NCBI RefSeq assembly: GCF_011602085.1
Contig: NZ_JAAONY010000001.1
Coordinates: 496,001 to 560,000, forward strand
Direction of reading: 5' to 3'
DNA from: Pseudoteredinibacter isoporae
GTDB taxonomy: Bacteria > Pseudomonadota > Gammaproteobacteria > Pseudomonadales > Cellvibrionaceae
DNA length: 64,000 nucleotides
Within the stretch, counting starts at the first letter, position 1. Each line of letters starts with the position of its first letter. The notes beneath the pieces are model-generated. The model was not told where the DNA came from and did no database searches. It saw nothing but the letters and a program-made list of their open reading frames with translations. The position numbers were made by a program, and so were the translations under genes. Positions 52,410 through 64,000 of the stretch are shown piece by piece.

Positions 52410-52683
52410 CTTTATCACATAAGTGCTTAATATTGCAGGTTTTTTGTTCGATCAGAAGAGATTAAAACCGGCTTGTGAATAAATCATGGTAGAACTCTTG
52501 AGCTTCTTCGGCGTAAAAATGTGAATAAACCCAAGTTAGGCACAGAGCCCAAATTTATCCAAAATTCATCCGAGTATTAAACAGGGCTTTTCCCCGCCTT
52601 AAACAGAGGCTTTTGGACATAGTTAAGCACTGGCTAAGTAATTGATATAAAAGAACTAAAACTGCTTATCCACAGAAAACTGG

Positions 52684-52790
52684 CCCACTATATATAACAA
52701 TAAATATAATCTTCTTTATCTATTCATATATAAATATTTATTTATCTTCTTATCTATTAATTAAAGACTGATAAATTAAGAAAAACGGAC
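52684..52790. other. AT-rich stretch, possible DNA unwinding element
   Basis: A stretch of about 100 bp made almost wholly of A and T, with TTATCT appearing three times (near 52716, 52742 and 52750). It lies between the DnaA boxes and the mnmG promoter, the usual place for an unwinding region. Assignment is inference from position and composition. Confidence 0.6.
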
Positions 52791-52813
52791 TCTGATTAAT
52801 ATTCGAGCAAGTT

Positions 52814-52842
52814 TTGAACTCTTGGAGAAAGATCCCTATAAT
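52814..52842 (+). promoter_or_regulatory. Probable sigma70 promoter of mnmG
   Basis: TTGAAC (52814-52819) and TATAAT (52837-52842) are 17 bp apart, close to consensus. It fires away from the candidate origin into mnmG. Confidence 0.8.
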
Positions 52843-52889
52843 GCCTGCCCTTTTTCTTACCCCTGCCTGGTTCAGGCAAAGGCGATACG

Positions 52890-54779
52890 GTGGATTACAA
52901 AAAGACCTTTGATGTCATTATTATTGGTGGTGGACACGCTGGCACTGAAGCGGCCTTGGCGGCCGCTCGTATGGGGAGTTCTACCCTTCTGCTGACCCAC
53001 AATATTGATACCTTGGGTCAGATGTCTTGTAATCCCGCCATTGGTGGCATTGGCAAATCCCACTTGGTGAAAGAAATTGATGCCTTGGGTGGCGCCATGG
53101 CACTGGCGACCGACCGTGCCGGTATTCAATTTCGAGTACTAAACAGCCGCAAGGGGCCTGCTGTACGAGCCACCCGGGCACAAGCTGACCGAGTACTCTA
53201 CAAGGCCGCAATACGGGAAACGCTGGAAAATCAGCAAAACCTGCAAATCTTCCAGCAATCGGTTGACGATCTGATTTTAGAGGGTGAGCAAGTTCGCGGT
53301 GTGATTACCCAAATGGGACTACGTTTCTATGCGCCCGCGGTGGTACTAACGGCAGGTACCTTTCTGGGTGGCAAAATTCATATTGGTTTGGAAAATCACT
53401 CCGGTGGCCGAGCAGGTGATCCGCCTTCCATCGCATTGGCTGATCGACTGCGTGAACTGCCCTTGAGAGTTGAGCGACTGAAAACCGGAACACCACCAAG
53501 AATCGACGCACGATCCGTCAACTTCGACGGGCTTGCCGAGCAGTGGGGGGATAATCCGGCCCCGATCATGTCCTACATGGGCAAAGCCGAAGACAAGCCT
53601 GAGCAAACCTGTTGCTGGATTACCCATACCAACAGCCGAACCCATGACATCATCATGGCAGGACTCGACCGTTCGCCGCTGTATACCGGGGTTATCGACG
53701 GAGTTGGGCCACGTTATTGTCCCTCCGTCGAAGACAAAGTTAAACGTTTTGCTGATAAAGACTCCCATCAGGTCTTTATCGAACCTGAAGGCCTGACCAC
53801 CCACGAACTTTACCCCAATGGTATTTCCACCAGTTTGCCTTTTGATGTGCAGCTGGATCTGGTGCATTCCATCAAAGGTTTTGAACAGGCCCATATCACC
53901 CGTCCTGGATACGCCATTGAGTACGATTTTTTCAATCCCCAGGATTTGCATTACAGCTTGGAGACCAAACACATCAAAGGTTTGTTCTTTGCCGGACAAA
54001 TTAACGGCACTACCGGTTACGAAGAAGCGGGTGCACAAGGATTGCTGGCCGGCAGCAATGCCGCCTTACTCGCCCAGGGCAAAGCCCCCTGGCATCCCCG
54101 CCGCGATGAAGCTTACCTCGGCGTGCTGGTTGATGATCTGATCACCCTTGGCACCCAAGAGCCTTATCGTATGTTCACCAGTCGTGCGGAATATCGCCTG
54201 TTGCTGCGTGAAGACAATGCCGATGCCCGTTTGACCGAACAGGGGCGCAAAATTGGATTGGTTGATGATGCTCGCTGGCAGCATTTTTGCGAAAAACAGG
54301 AAGCCATTGCTCAGGAAGAACAGCGCTTGAAGAGCACCTGGGTACAGGCCGGCAGTGCCGAAGCGACTCAGCTGGCGCCCAAATTGAAAGCGCCATTGAG
54401 CCGTGAGTACAGCTTGATGGATCTACTGCGCCGCCCGGAATTAGAGTACGGCGACATTGCCGAGCTGCCCTACCCCAAAGCGGATATTTCCAGCGAAGTA
54501 TCCGAACAGGTTCAGATCAGCGCCAAATACGCGGGCTATATCGAGCGTCAGATGGGCGATATCGAAAAGCTGCGTCAAAATGAAAACACCTTGATCCCAG
54601 AGGACTTCCCCTACGATTCCGTGGAGGGCTTGTCCAATGAGGTGAAGCAAAAACTCAAGGAATCCCTGCCGGGCACTCTCGCCAAGGCGTCCCGAATTCC
54701 CGGAGTGACCCCGGCTGCAGTGTCGCTGTTGTTGGTGTATTTGAAGAAACATGGTCTTTTGCGTAAGCAAAGTGCTTAG
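52890..54779 (+). CDS. mnmG: tRNA uridine-5-carboxymethylaminomethyl modification enzyme, FAD-binding
   Basis: A 629-residue flavoprotein that works with MnmE. It begins with a FAD-binding [20 protein letters not shown], then [32 protein letters not shown] and the late [18 protein letters not shown] at 52890 is the start codon, with AAAGG upstream. A small hairpin (TGCCTG/CAGGCA) lies at 52864-52878, just before it. It heads a plus-strand run with rsmG, parA and parB. Confidence 0.98.
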   Translation: MDYKKTFDVIIIGGGHAGTEAALAAARMGSSTLLLTHNIDTLGQMSCNPAIGGIGKSHLVKEIDALGGAMALATDRAGIQFRVLNSRKGPAVRATRAQADRVLYKAAIRETLENQQNLQIFQQSVDDLILEGEQVRGVITQMGLRFYAPAVVLTAGTFLGGKIHIGLENHSGGRAGDPPSIALADRLRELPLRVERLKTGTPPRIDARSVNFDGLAEQWGDNPAPIMSYMGKAEDKPEQTCCWITHTNSRTHDIIMAGLDRSPLYTGVIDGVGPRYCPSVEDKVKRFADKDSHQVFIEPEGLTTHELYPNGISTSLPFDVQLDLVHSIKGFEQAHITRPGYAIEYDFFNPQDLHYSLETKHIKGLFFAGQINGTTGYEEAGAQGLLAGSNAALLAQGKAPWHPRRDEAYLGVLVDDLITLGTQEPYRMFTSRAEYRLLLREDNADARLTEQGRKIGLVDDARWQHFCEKQEAIAQEEQRLKSTWVQAGSAEATQLAPKLKAPLSREYSLMDLLRRPELEYGDIAELPYPKADISSEVSEQVQISAKYAGYIERQMGDIEKLRQNENTLIPEDFPYDSVEGLSNEVKQKLKESLPGTLAKASRIPGVTPAAVSLLLVYLKKHGLLRKQSA

Positions 54780-54812
54780 GCGTGCCGTGAAAAGAAAGGA
54801 TCGTCGCTAAAC

Positions 54813-55442
54813 ATGTCCTCGCACTTGCGCAACCGCCTTGAAGCAGGCCTGAATACCCTGGATGTCAGTCTTCCCGACGACACCATTGAGTGCCTTGTGG
54901 CCTATATCCAGCTGTTTGATAAGTGGAATAAAACCTACAATCTGTCAGCGGTACGGGATATCGACGCCATGGTTTCCCGCCATTTGCTCGACAGTTTGGC
55001 TATTTTGCCCTTTGTTGAGGGGCAGAGACTGATCGATGTGGGAACGGGCGGCGGTTTGCCAGGTATTCCCATGGCTATTTGCCATCCCGAGCGCGAGATC
55101 CACCTGCTGGACAGTAATGGCAAGAAAACCCGTTTTCTGTTTCAGGTGAAAACCCTGTTGAAGTTGGACAATGTGCAAGTGCATAACTGCCGGGTAGAGA
55201 GCTTCCAACCGGAAGACAAATTTGACGGCGTAATGAGTCGGGCGTTTGCCAGCTTGGAAGACATGACCCAAGGTTGCCACCATTTGCTGAAGGAAAACGG
55301 CCGCTTTTGGGCCATGAAAGGAATTTATCCAACAGATGAATTGAAGCCGTTGGAAAAACACTATATCGTCGCTAACTCCCATGCATTAACGATTCCGGGT
55401 GAAGAGGGTGAACGCCATGTTCTGGAGATCCGCCCCCGCTAA
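54813..55442 (+). CDS. rsmG: 16S rRNA (guanine-527 N7) methyltransferase
   Basis: A 209-residue SAM-dependent methyltransferase (GidB). The SAM site is RLIDVGTGGGLPGIPMAI, followed by LLDSNGKKTRFL and SRAFASLEDM. Loss of this enzyme gives low-level streptomycin resistance in many bacteria. It lies between mnmG (33 bp upstream) and parA, the conserved order. Normal length. Confidence 0.97.
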   Translation: MSSHLRNRLEAGLNTLDVSLPDDTIECLVAYIQLFDKWNKTYNLSAVRDIDAMVSRHLLDSLAILPFVEGQRLIDVGTGGGLPGIPMAICHPEREIHLLDSNGKKTRFLFQVKTLLKLDNVQVHNCRVESFQPEDKFDGVMSRAFASLEDMTQGCHHLLKENGRFWAMKGIYPTDELKPLEKHYIVANSHALTIPGEEGERHVLEIRPR

Positions 55443-55527
55443 TGGGCGCGAGCTATTCCCCGCGTAGCGACAATAAAGCTTGTGAGCGCACACTTTGCTG
55501 CCGGAGCAGGCAAGAAGGATAACGACA

Positions 55528-56340
55528 TTGAGTACCCAAGGCCCCTGCCACTTATACGCCATTGCCAACCAGAAAGGTGGTGTGGGTAAAACCACCACAA
55601 CCGTAAACCTGGCCGCTTCCCTTGTTGCTACCAAAAAGCAGGTTTTGCTGGTGGATCTGGATCCCCAGGGCAATGCCACGATGGGCTCGGGTATCAACAA
55701 GAACGAACTTGAGTTGTCGATTTACGATGTCATGGTGGGTGAAGTTGGCGCGAAAGAGGCTCTGGTCAAATCGGAAGACGGGGGTTACTCCGTTCTGCCA
55801 GCCAATGGCGACTTAACGGCCGCCGAAGTGGAAATGCTCAGCCTGGAGCACAAAGAGCGCCGGCTGCAGCTGGCCTTGAAAGAACTGACCTCAGAATTCG
55901 ATTATATTCTGGTCGACTGCCCGCCATCACTGAACATGTTAACCCTCAATGCTCTGGTGGCGTGTCAGGGCATTATCATCCCGATGCAATGCGAATATTA
56001 CGCATTGGAAGGTTTGTCGGCGCTGATTAATACCATCAACCAGATTCAAAGTGCTTTGAATCCCGAGTTACAGGTCGAGGGTATATTGCGCACAATGTAC
56101 GATCCGCGCAACAGCCTCACCAACGATGTGTCTGCTCAATTGGCGGATTTCTTTGGCGAGAAGCTCTACCGCACCTGTATTCCACGTAATGTTCGGCTGG
56201 CCGAAGCCCCGAGTTTTGGGCAGCCGGTGTTGGTCTATGATCGCAATTCCAAAGGTGCAACCGCGTATCTGGCTTTAGCCGGTGAGCTGATTCGACGTAA
56301 TGAGCACAGTCTCAAAAATGTGGCGGAAGCCGAAGCATAA
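55528..56340 (+). CDS. parA: Chromosome partitioning ATPase ParA (Soj)
   Basis: About 270 residues. The deviant Walker A motif is in YAIANQKGGVGKTTTTVNLA, with LLVDLDPQGNATMGSG and VDCPPSLNMLTLNAL following. It helps move the origin region by binding DNA and ParB. The start is placed at TTG 55528, preceded by AAGGA; an in-frame TTG at 55495 adds 11 residues with no clear ribosome site. parB follows 48 bp later. Confidence 0.96.
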   Translation: MSTQGPCHLYAIANQKGGVGKTTTTVNLAASLVATKKQVLLVDLDPQGNATMGSGINKNELELSIYDVMVGEVGAKEALVKSEDGGYSVLPANGDLTAAEVEMLSLEHKERRLQLALKELTSEFDYILVDCPPSLNMLTLNALVACQGIIIPMQCEYYALEGLSALINTINQIQSALNPELQVEGILRTMYDPRNSLTNDVSAQLADFFGEKLYRTCIPRNVRLAEAPSFGQPVLVYDRNSKGATAYLALAGELIRRNEHSLKNVAEAEA

Positions 56341-56388
56341 GATCAACGTAAAACAGTATTCGCAATTTTTTAAGAAGTAGGAATCACA

Positions 56389-57318
56389 ATGGCGGGGAAA
56401 CGCAAAGGTTTAGGTAAGGGCTTGGATGCACTATTGGGCAGCGGCGGAGCGAGCCAGGTGGAAAATGCCACCCAGGCGATCGCCGCTGTTTCTTCCCCTG
56501 AGCCTGGTCAAGATGGCACCCTGACTGACATCCCTGTGGAATTTATCCAACGCGGTAAATACCAACCTCGCCGGGACATGCACCCGGATGCCCTGGAAGA
56601 GCTTTCCGAGTCCATCAAAGCTCAGGGTGTGATGCAACCTATCGTTGTTCGCCCTATCGATTCAGGCAATGACACCGTTAAATACGAAATCATTGCCGGT
56701 GAGCGCCGATGGCGTGCGACCCAACTGGCCGGTCTCGATAAAATCCCGGCGGTGATTCGCGAAGTAGCCGATGAAGCGGCCATTGCGATGGCGCTGATCG
56801 AGAATATCCAGCGTGAAGATCTCAATCCGATCGAAGAGGCCATTGCCCTCAAGCGTTTGCAGGATGAGTTCGAACTCACCCAGCAGGAGGTTGCGGCGGC
56901 AGTGGGTAAGTCACGTACCACTGTCACCAATCTGCTGCGCTTGATCAGCCTCTCCGATGAGGTGAAGAAAATGCTCGAACATGGTGATCTGGAAATGGGC
57001 CATGCTCGCGCCTTGTTGCCTCTACCGAGCCATGAGCAAAAAGACGTGGCTCGACAGGTATCTGCAAAAGGCTTGTCGGTGCGTCAAACAGAGGCGTTGG
57101 TCCGCCGCCTGCAGCAAATGGATCAGAACGAAGACAACTTCAAGGCTGATAAAACCATCGATCCGGACATCAAAAAGCTTCAGGACGGCCTGTCCGAGCA
57201 GATTGGTGTTCCGGTTATGGTTCAGCATGGCGCCAAAGGCAAGGGGAAGTTGGTTCTGAACTATTCCAGTCTCGATGAACTGGATGGCATTTTGAATCAC
57301 CTGAATTACGAATCCTGA
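56389..57318 (+). CDS. parB: Chromosome partitioning protein ParB (Spo0J)
   Basis: A 309-residue DNA-binding CTPase. It has the N-terminal KRKGLGKGLDALLG stretch that stimulates ParA, the nucleotide-binding IIAGERRWRATQLAG and ALIENIQREDLNPIEEA segments, a helix-turn-helix around TQQEVAAAVGKSRTTVTNLLRL, and a C-terminal dimerisation domain. Its binding sites, two perfect parS palindromes, are in recF of this window. A weak hairpin follows the gene. Confidence 0.97.
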   Translation: MAGKRKGLGKGLDALLGSGGASQVENATQAIAAVSSPEPGQDGTLTDIPVEFIQRGKYQPRRDMHPDALEELSESIKAQGVMQPIVVRPIDSGNDTVKYEIIAGERRWRATQLAGLDKIPAVIREVADEAAIAMALIENIQREDLNPIEEAIALKRLQDEFELTQQEVAAAVGKSRTTVTNLLRLISLSDEVKKMLEHGDLEMGHARALLPLPSHEQKDVARQVSAKGLSVRQTEALVRRLQQMDQNEDNFKADKTIDPDIKKLQDGLSEQIGVPVMVQHGAKGKGKLVLNYSSLDELDGILNHLNYES

Positions 57319-57748
57319 TTCCCTGATTTTTTTGACCTTGTCAGGGCTTGGCAAGGTCTGTTTCTCCCTTCGCCGTCGATACCGCTTTGGGGGCTATTTT
57401 CTTTCTCTTCTGAAATACCTTTTGCCTTAGGGAATTCAAGCGATATCACTCTGACTTTGGTTTGAATGATCAAAAATCATCCTCAAACTTTAGATGATAA
57501 CGCTACAAGTAATATAATTATTATGAATATTCTGAATAGCGATTGCTGAATTGCTGGGTGTTTTTTGAACGTCGATTCCCGGGCTCGGGTTTTGCTGATT
57601 AGTAAGCGTTTACATATCCCGAAATTGCCAATTTTAGGGGATTTTATCGCCTTGAATGCAAGGTCTCTTAACACTATAATGCGCGACGCCTAACTGCGCC
57701 CAAAATAAGCGCAGATGCAGGCGTATTCGGTGCTAAAAGTGGGGCTTA
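57319..57748. other. 430-bp intergenic region between parB and atpI
   Basis: No gene is visible. It begins with a weak hairpin (GACCTTG and CAAGGTC arms at 57334-57358, followed by a T-rich stretch) that may end the parB transcript. The second part carries a strong promoter for the ATP synthase operon (57652-57680). The middle is AT-rich with no clear motif. Confidence 0.75.
57652..57680 (+). promoter_or_regulatory. Sigma70-type promoter of the atp operon
   Basis: TTGAAT (57652-57657) and a perfect TATAAT (57675-57680) are 17 bp apart, about 70-90 bases before atpI. Basis: seen in sequence. Confidence 0.85.
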
Positions 57749-58156
57749 TTGGAAATCGGCGTTGCCATCATGCATAGCAATACCATCGATAAACCCGCAA
57801 TTTTGCGTGTGATGTTACAGCTTTTCCTGCTCAGTGGAGTGATCTCTCTACTGGTGTATGGTCTTCGCCCCATTTGGGGGCAGTCGATCATGGCAGGCGC
57901 TTGCCTCTATATCATCCCGCAAAGCTATTTTGCCTTATATGCCTTTCGCTTTCGTGGTGCCCGGGCCAGTCGCTTGATTGCCCAGTCATTTTATCGAGGT
58001 GAAGTGGGCAAGTACCTGTTAACACTGGTGGGCTTTGCCTGTGTGTTTAACAGTCCGGTTAGCTGGTCCGTCGCGGTGGTGTTTGCGGCTTATGCCATTG
58101 CCCTCCTGCTGGGCAGTTTGTTGCAGACCCGGGCGATTAATCAGGTTCGCTGGTGA
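57749..58156 (+). CDS. atpI: ATP synthase protein I
   Basis: A small hydrophobic protein of 128-135 residues with four membrane segments, in the usual first place of the F1Fo operon. It is thought to help assemble the c-ring. Its sequence is poorly conserved, so assignment rests on topology and on position. The start could be TTG at 57749 (GTGGGG upstream) or ATG at 57770. The next gene, atpB, starts 130 bp later. Confidence 0.85.
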   Translation: MEIGVAIMHSNTIDKPAILRVMLQLFLLSGVISLLVYGLRPIWGQSIMAGACLYIIPQSYFALYAFRFRGARASRLIAQSFYRGEVGKYLLTLVGFACVFNSPVSWSVAVVFAAYAIALLLGSLLQTRAINQVRW

Positions 58157-58283
58157 GTCTCAGGACAGACCAACAACAAGACGAGCAATAAGCTCGCGGC
58201 TAGGGGTTCTAAAAGCGCTTTTGACAAGCCAAAGAGTGTTTTTACAACTTCTATCTTTTAGCTTTTAAATTTAAGGTGCTTGA

Positions 58284-59198
<915 letters not shown>

Positions 59199-59204
59199 GC
59201 ATTC

Positions 59205-59228
59205 AGCGCAGTGCTCCGGCACTGCGCT
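59205..59228 (+). repeat. Strong hairpin between atpB and atpE
   Basis: Ten-base perfect arms (AGCGCAGTGC and GCACTGCGCT) close a TCCG tetraloop. No T-run follows, so it probably does not terminate; it may protect or process the mRNA so that more subunit c is made. The function is inference. Confidence 0.8.
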
Positions 59229-59244
59229 AATAATTTAAACCTAA

Positions 59245-59535
<291 letters not shown>

Positions 59536-59584
59536 TTCACCGCTTTTTGCTGAATTTAACGTTAACTAAGCAAGAGGTGTTAGT

Positions 59585-60055
59585 GTGAATATCAACCTAA
59601 CTCTGATTGGCCAATCGATTACTTTTGTAGCCTTCATCTGGTTCTGCATGAAGTACGTATGGCCTGCGCTGATTTCCGTAATGGAAGAGCGTGAAAAGAA
59701 AATCGCCGATGGTCTGGAAGCTGCGGATCGTGCGGACAAGGATTTGGAACTGGCTCAGAAAAAAGCCGTTGAAACCCTGTCCGAAGCCAAGCAACAGGCG
59801 GCGGAAATTATTGAGCAAGCTAACAAGCGTGCTAACCAAATTGTTGATGAAGCCAAAGATCAAGCGCGCGCCGAAGGCGATCGTTTGAAAGCGGCCGCTC
59901 AAGCTGAGATCGAACAGGAAGCAAATCGTGCGAAAGAAGAATTGCGCGCGAAAGTTGCTACCTTGGCTCTGGCTGGTGCTGAAAAAGTACTGGGCAATGC
60001 CATCGATGCCAATGCACACAACGACTTGGTAGACAAGTTGGCGGCAGAGCTTTAA
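59585..60055 (+). CDS. atpF: ATP synthase subunit b
   Basis: A 156-residue stator protein. One N-terminal membrane helix (about 5-25, [18 protein letters not shown]) is followed by a long, highly charged helix that forms the peripheral stalk dimer. Start codon GTG at 59585 with AGAGG upstream. Length equals the E. coli protein (156). It lies between atpE and atpH. Confidence 0.97.
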   Translation: MNINLTLIGQSITFVAFIWFCMKYVWPALISVMEEREKKIADGLEAADRADKDLELAQKKAVETLSEAKQQAAEIIEQANKRANQIVDEAKDQARAEGDRLKAAAQAEIEQEANRAKEELRAKVATLALAGAEKVLGNAIDANAHNDLVDKLAAEL

Positions 60056-60067
60056 GCGAGGTATATC

Positions 60068-60604
60068 ATGGCTGAACTCACAACGTTAGCCAGACCATAC
60101 GCCAAAGCTGTATTCGAATTTGCCGATGCGGCGGGTGAACTGGCCTCCTGGTCAAACACCTTAGCGGTATCGGCAGCGGTGGCCCAACAAGGTGCCATGC
60201 AAAAAACCCTGGCAAATCCAAGCCTGACTGCAGCGCAAAAAGCGGAAGCTTTTGTCACTGTATGCGGCGATGAAATTTCAGCAAAGGCAGCAAACCTGCT
60301 GCACGTTTTGTCTGAAAACAAGCGCTTGGAATTACTGCCGGAGATTGCTGTGTTGTTTGAGCAGTTTAAATCTCAACGGGAAAAAGCAGTCGACGTTCAC
60401 GTCGAAACCGCTTTCGAACTGTCTGGCGACTTGGAAACAAAATTGGCGAAAGCATTGAGTGCCAAACTGGACCGCGAAGTCACTGTACAGAGCTCTGTTG
60501 ATCAGAGTCTTTTGGGCGGTGTTGTGGTACGCGCCGGCGATACAGTAATCGATGGTTCGGTGCGAGGCCGTTTGGCTAAGCTGGCCGAAGCAATGAACTC
60601 CTAA
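60068..60604 (+). CDS. atpH: ATP synthase subunit delta
   Basis: A 178-residue stator subunit that joins the b stalk to the top of the alpha/beta ring. It begins [13 protein letters not shown], the family hallmark, and ends with the [23 protein letters not shown] block. It follows atpF by 12 bp and precedes atpA by 27 bp. Confidence 0.97.
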   Translation: MAELTTLARPYAKAVFEFADAAGELASWSNTLAVSAAVAQQGAMQKTLANPSLTAAQKAEAFVTVCGDEISAKAANLLHVLSENKRLELLPEIAVLFEQFKSQREKAVDVHVETAFELSGDLETKLAKALSAKLDREVTVQSSVDQSLLGGVVVRAGDTVIDGSVRGRLAKLAEAMNS

Positions 60605-60631
60605 CACGATTTAGGAATTGAGGAACAGAGC

Positions 60632-62176
60632 ATGCAGCAACTGAATCCTTCTGAAATCAGTGAAATTATTAAGCAACGAATCGACAGTCTCGACGTTGCA
60701 ACTGAAGCACAGAACGAAGGTACTGTAGTTTCCGTAACCGACGGTATCATCCGCATCCACGGCCTGGCCGATGTGATGTACGGTGAGATGATCGAGTTCG
60801 AAGGCGGCATCTACGGTATGGCACTGAACCTGGAGCAAGACTCCGTTGGTGCCGTGATCTTGGGCGCCTACGAAGGCGTTGCCGAAGGTCAGAAATGTAA
60901 ATGTACAGGTCGAATCCTGGAAGTACCGGTAGGTAATGAATTGCTGGGTCGCGTTGTTGACGCGCTGGGTAATCCTATCGACGGTAAAGGTCCAATCGGC
61001 AACGCGACTACCGATGCGGTAGAAAAAATCGCTCCGGGCGTAATTGAGCGTCAGTCGGTTGATGAGCCCGTACAGTTTGGTTTGAAAGCGGTCGACTCCA
61101 TGGTTCCTGTGGGTCGTGGTCAGCGTGAGCTGATTATTGGTGACCGTCAGACGGGTAAAACCGCCATCGCCGTTGATGCCATCATCAACCAGAAAGGCAA
61201 AGGCATTAAGTGTGTATACGTAGCCGTTGGCCAGAAAGCTTCTTCTGTTGCCGCCGTAGTACGTAAGCTGGAAGAGCACGGCGCAATGGATCACACCATT
61301 GTTGTTGCCGCTACGGCTTCTGACCCAGCCGCGATGCAGTTCCTGGCACCTTTCGGTGGTTGTACCATGGGTGAATACTTCCGCGATCGCGGTGAAGATG
61401 CCCTGATCGTATACGATGATTTGACCAAGCAGGCTTGGGCCTATCGTCAAATCTCCCTGTTGTTGCGTCGTCCACCGGGTCGTGAAGCTTACCCTGGTGA
61501 CGTTTTCTACTTGCACTCACGTCTGCTGGAGCGCGCTTCCCGCGTAAACGCTGACTACGTAGAAAAATTCACTAACGGTGAAGTAAAAGGCCAGACCGGT
61601 TCTTTGACCGCTCTGCCGATTATTGAAACCCAGGCTGGTGACGTATCTGCATTCGTACCTACCAACGTAATTTCGATTACTGATGGTCAGATCTTCCTGG
61701 AAACTGACCTGTTCAACGCCGGTATCCGTCCTGCGATGAACGCCGGTATTTCGGTATCTCGTGTTGGTGGTTCTGCACAGACTAAAGTGATCAAGAAGCT
61801 GTCCGGTGGTATTCGTACTGCCTTGGCACAGTATCGTGAATTGGCAGCGTTCTCTCAGTTCGCTTCTGATCTGGACGATGCAACCAAAGCCCAGCTGGAT
61901 CACGGTGAGCGCGTAACCGAGCTGATGAAGCAGAAGCAGTACTCTCCTCTGTCAATTGCAGAGATGGGGGTTGTGCTTTACGCCGCGAACGAAGGCTACT
62001 TGAACGACGTTGCTGTGAACAAGATCGGCGACTTCGAAGCCTCTCTGTTGTCCTACATGGGCGCAGAGCATGCTGACCTGATGAACAAGATTAACGATAC
62101 CGGTGATTTCAACGGCGAAATCGAAGGCGGCTTCAAAGCAGCCTTGGATAAGTTCAAAGAAACTCAAACCTGGTAA
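60632..62176 (+). CDS. atpA: ATP synthase subunit alpha
   Basis: A 514-residue regulatory nucleotide-binding subunit of F1. It has the P-loop [36 protein letters not shown] and the late [23 protein letters not shown] with the arginine finger. Length and sequence are normal. A 10-bp hairpin lies in the gap before atpG. Confidence 0.99.
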   Translation: MQQLNPSEISEIIKQRIDSLDVATEAQNEGTVVSVTDGIIRIHGLADVMYGEMIEFEGGIYGMALNLEQDSVGAVILGAYEGVAEGQKCKCTGRILEVPVGNELLGRVVDALGNPIDGKGPIGNATTDAVEKIAPGVIERQSVDEPVQFGLKAVDSMVPVGRGQRELIIGDRQTGKTAIAVDAIINQKGKGIKCVYVAVGQKASSVAAVVRKLEEHGAMDHTIVVAATASDPAAMQFLAPFGGCTMGEYFRDRGEDALIVYDDLTKQAWAYRQISLLLRRPPGREAYPGDVFYLHSRLLERASRVNADYVEKFTNGEVKGQTGSLTALPIIETQAGDVSAFVPTNVISITDGQIFLETDLFNAGIRPAMNAGISVSRVGGSAQTKVIKKLSGGIRTALAQYRELAAFSQFASDLDDATKAQLDHGERVTELMKQKQYSPLSIAEMGVVLYAANEGYLNDVAVNKIGDFEASLLSYMGAEHADLMNKINDTGDFNGEIEGGFKAALDKFKETQTW

Positions 62177-62185
62177 TTTATTCAT

Positions 62186-62213
62186 GCCTTCGGTTGGCTA
62201 GCTAACTGAAGGC
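62186..62213 (+). repeat. Hairpin between atpA and atpG
   Basis: Arms GCCTTCGGTT and AACTGAAGGC pair over ten bases with one G-T wobble, with an 8-base loop and no T-run. Like the atpB-atpE hairpin, it may affect mRNA stability. Confidence 0.65.
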
Positions 62214-62231
62214 CTTGTTCGAGGGCCGGTT

Positions 62232-63092
62232 ATGGCAGGCGGAAAAGAAATACGTACTCAGATAACGAGTATTAAATCTACGCAGAAAATCACCAGCGCC
62301 ATGGAAATGGTTGCGGCGAGTAAGATGCGTAAAGCCCAAGACCGCATGCAATTAGGCAAACCTTACGCACAGCGTATTCGTGATGTTGTTGGTCATATCG
62401 CCAACGCCACGCCTGAATACAAGCATATTTATATGCAGGAGCGTGAAGTTAAGCGGGTTGGATTTATTTTAGTTTCCACCGACCGTGGCCTCTGTGGTGG
62501 CTTAAACATTAACTTGTTTAAAGCAGCCATTAAGTCCATGAAAGAGTGGGACGACTTGGATGTGGGTATCGACCTGTGTTTGATCGGTGCAAAAGCCCAG
62601 GCATTCTTTAACAGCTACGGTGGCAACGTAGTCGCAGCAGTTCGCGACTTGGGTGAAGACCCGGCCATCGCCGATTTGATCGGCAGCGTTAAGACAATGC
62701 TCGATGCTTTCGCCGATGGCAAGATCGACAAACTGTACCTGGTTGGCAATGAGTTCGTGAACACCATGACTCAGAACCCGAGTGTACAGCAGTTGTTGCC
62801 ATTGCAAGCGCAAGAAGACACCGAGAGAAAACACGCTTGGGACTATATCTACGAGCCGGATGCACGTCAGTTGCTAGATGGCCTTTTGACTCGCTATGTT
62901 GAGTCTCAGGTTTATCAGGCGGTCGTAGAAAATGGCGCTTGTGAGCAAGCCTCGCGCATGATCGCGATGAAGAACGCTACCGAAAATGCGGGCGATCTTA
63001 TCGATGATCTTGAGCTGGTTTACAACAAAGCTCGTCAGGCAGCGATTACCCAAGAATTGTCTGAAATTGTTAGCGGTGCCGCGGCGGTTTAA
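62232..63092 (+). CDS. atpG: ATP synthase subunit gamma
   Basis: A 286-residue central rotor shaft. It starts with [31 protein letters not shown] and ends with [15 protein letters not shown] and a [21 protein letters not shown] block, both family hallmarks that form the coiled coil inside F1. [15 protein letters not shown] lies in the middle. The start is ATG at 62232. atpD follows 42 bp later. Confidence 0.98.
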   Translation: MAGGKEIRTQITSIKSTQKITSAMEMVAASKMRKAQDRMQLGKPYAQRIRDVVGHIANATPEYKHIYMQEREVKRVGFILVSTDRGLCGGLNINLFKAAIKSMKEWDDLDVGIDLCLIGAKAQAFFNSYGGNVVAAVRDLGEDPAIADLIGSVKTMLDAFADGKIDKLYLVGNEFVNTMTQNPSVQQLLPLQAQEDTERKHAWDYIYEPDARQLLDGLLTRYVESQVYQAVVENGACEQASRMIAMKNATENAGDLIDDLELVYNKARQAAITQELSEIVSGAAAV

Positions 63093-63122
63093 GCCGAAGC
63101 ATCCAAGGAATTCATTATTTAA

Positions 63123-64000
<878 letters not shown>

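Larger units (their letters stand above)
51963..52889. other. mnmE-mnmG intergenic region; candidate origin of replication 2 (stronger)
   Basis: A 927-bp region without a gene. DnaA boxes: TTATCCAAA (52337), TTACCCACA (52347), TTATCCACA (52390), TTACCCACA (52400), TTATTCACA on the minus strand (52474 and 52520), TTATCCAAA (52555) and TTATCCACA (52666). An AT-rich stretch with repeated TTATCT follows (52684-52790) and could be the unwinding element. GATC sites are few, about four, unlike E. coli oriC. The first 300 bp hold nothing recognisable. Position next to mnmG (gidA) matches E. coli oriC. Confidence 0.75.

Noticed and set aside
60611-61516. 301-codon minus-strand frame inside atpA
   Set aside because: It overlaps a highly conserved gene and has no support of its own.

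Overview
The window is a bacterial chromosome segment, densely coding, with short intergenic gaps and Shine-Dalgarno-led genes. Its gene order matches the replication-origin region of Pseudomonas-like Gammaproteobacteria. From memory of P. aeruginosa PAO1, the run aroE-hemF-(x)-tsaC-dprA-LysM | def-fmt-rsmB-trkA ... lpxL-like ... glyQ-glyS-gmhB-plsC | gyrB-recF-dnaN-dnaA | rpmH-rnpA-yidD-yidC-mnmE | mnmG-rsmG-parA-parB-atpIBEFHAGD is conserved. The accessory genes (gamma carbonic anhydrase, DUF885, M16 protease, spondin-domain protein) and moderate GC suggest a marine or cellvibrionad-type gammaproteobacterium rather than Pseudomonas itself. That placement is inference.

Layout: 1-8.6 kb is accessory or housekeeping: the end of a gamma-glutamyltransferase, a minus-strand response regulator/phosphorelay kinase/periplasmic binding protein operon, a gamma carbonic anhydrase, a DUF885 hydrolase, and an ECF sigma factor cassette with DUF6249 and a small membrane protein. 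8.7-13 kb is the minus-strand aroE-hemF-tsaC-purE-dprA group. 13.2-17.8 kb holds three plus-strand genes (HD-GYP response regulator, alkylsulfatase-like metallo-beta-lactamase protein, AraC regulator) that split dprA from the LysM gene. 17.9-30.8 kb is LysM, def-fmt-rsmB-trkA-trkH, an unknown exported protein, an LpxL-like acyltransferase, glyQS, gmhB and plsC. 30.9-40.9 kb is an accessory block (M16 protease, soluble CZB chemoreceptor, spondin protein, acyltransferase, MocR regulator, GNAT, RES-Xre toxin-antitoxin) lying between plsC and gyrB. 41-47.4 kb is gyrB-recF-dnaN-dnaA on the minus strand. 48-64 kb is rpmH-rnpA-yidD-yidC-mnmE, then mnmG-rsmG-parA-parB and the ATP synthase operon, cut by the window end inside atpD.

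Chromosome-maintenance signals are the most striking non-coding content. Two perfect 16-bp parS palindromes lie inside recF, about 11-12 kb from parA/parB. Two intergenic regions carry DnaA boxes: dnaA-rpmH (0.64 kb) and mnmE-mnmG (0.93 kb). The second has two tandem box pairs, further boxes, an AT-rich stretch and a near-consensus promoter for mnmG, and looks like the stronger origin candidate. Good sigma70-type promoters are also visible for rpmH, the atp operon and the toxin-antitoxin pair.

I found no tRNA, rRNA, CRISPR array, insertion sequence or prophage. I did not find a clearly new multi-gene system. The best candidates for something less described are the RR-kinase-binding-protein operon, the ECF/DUF6249 cassette, the membrane-anchored alkylsulfatase-like protein with its AraC neighbour, and the layout of the origin region.
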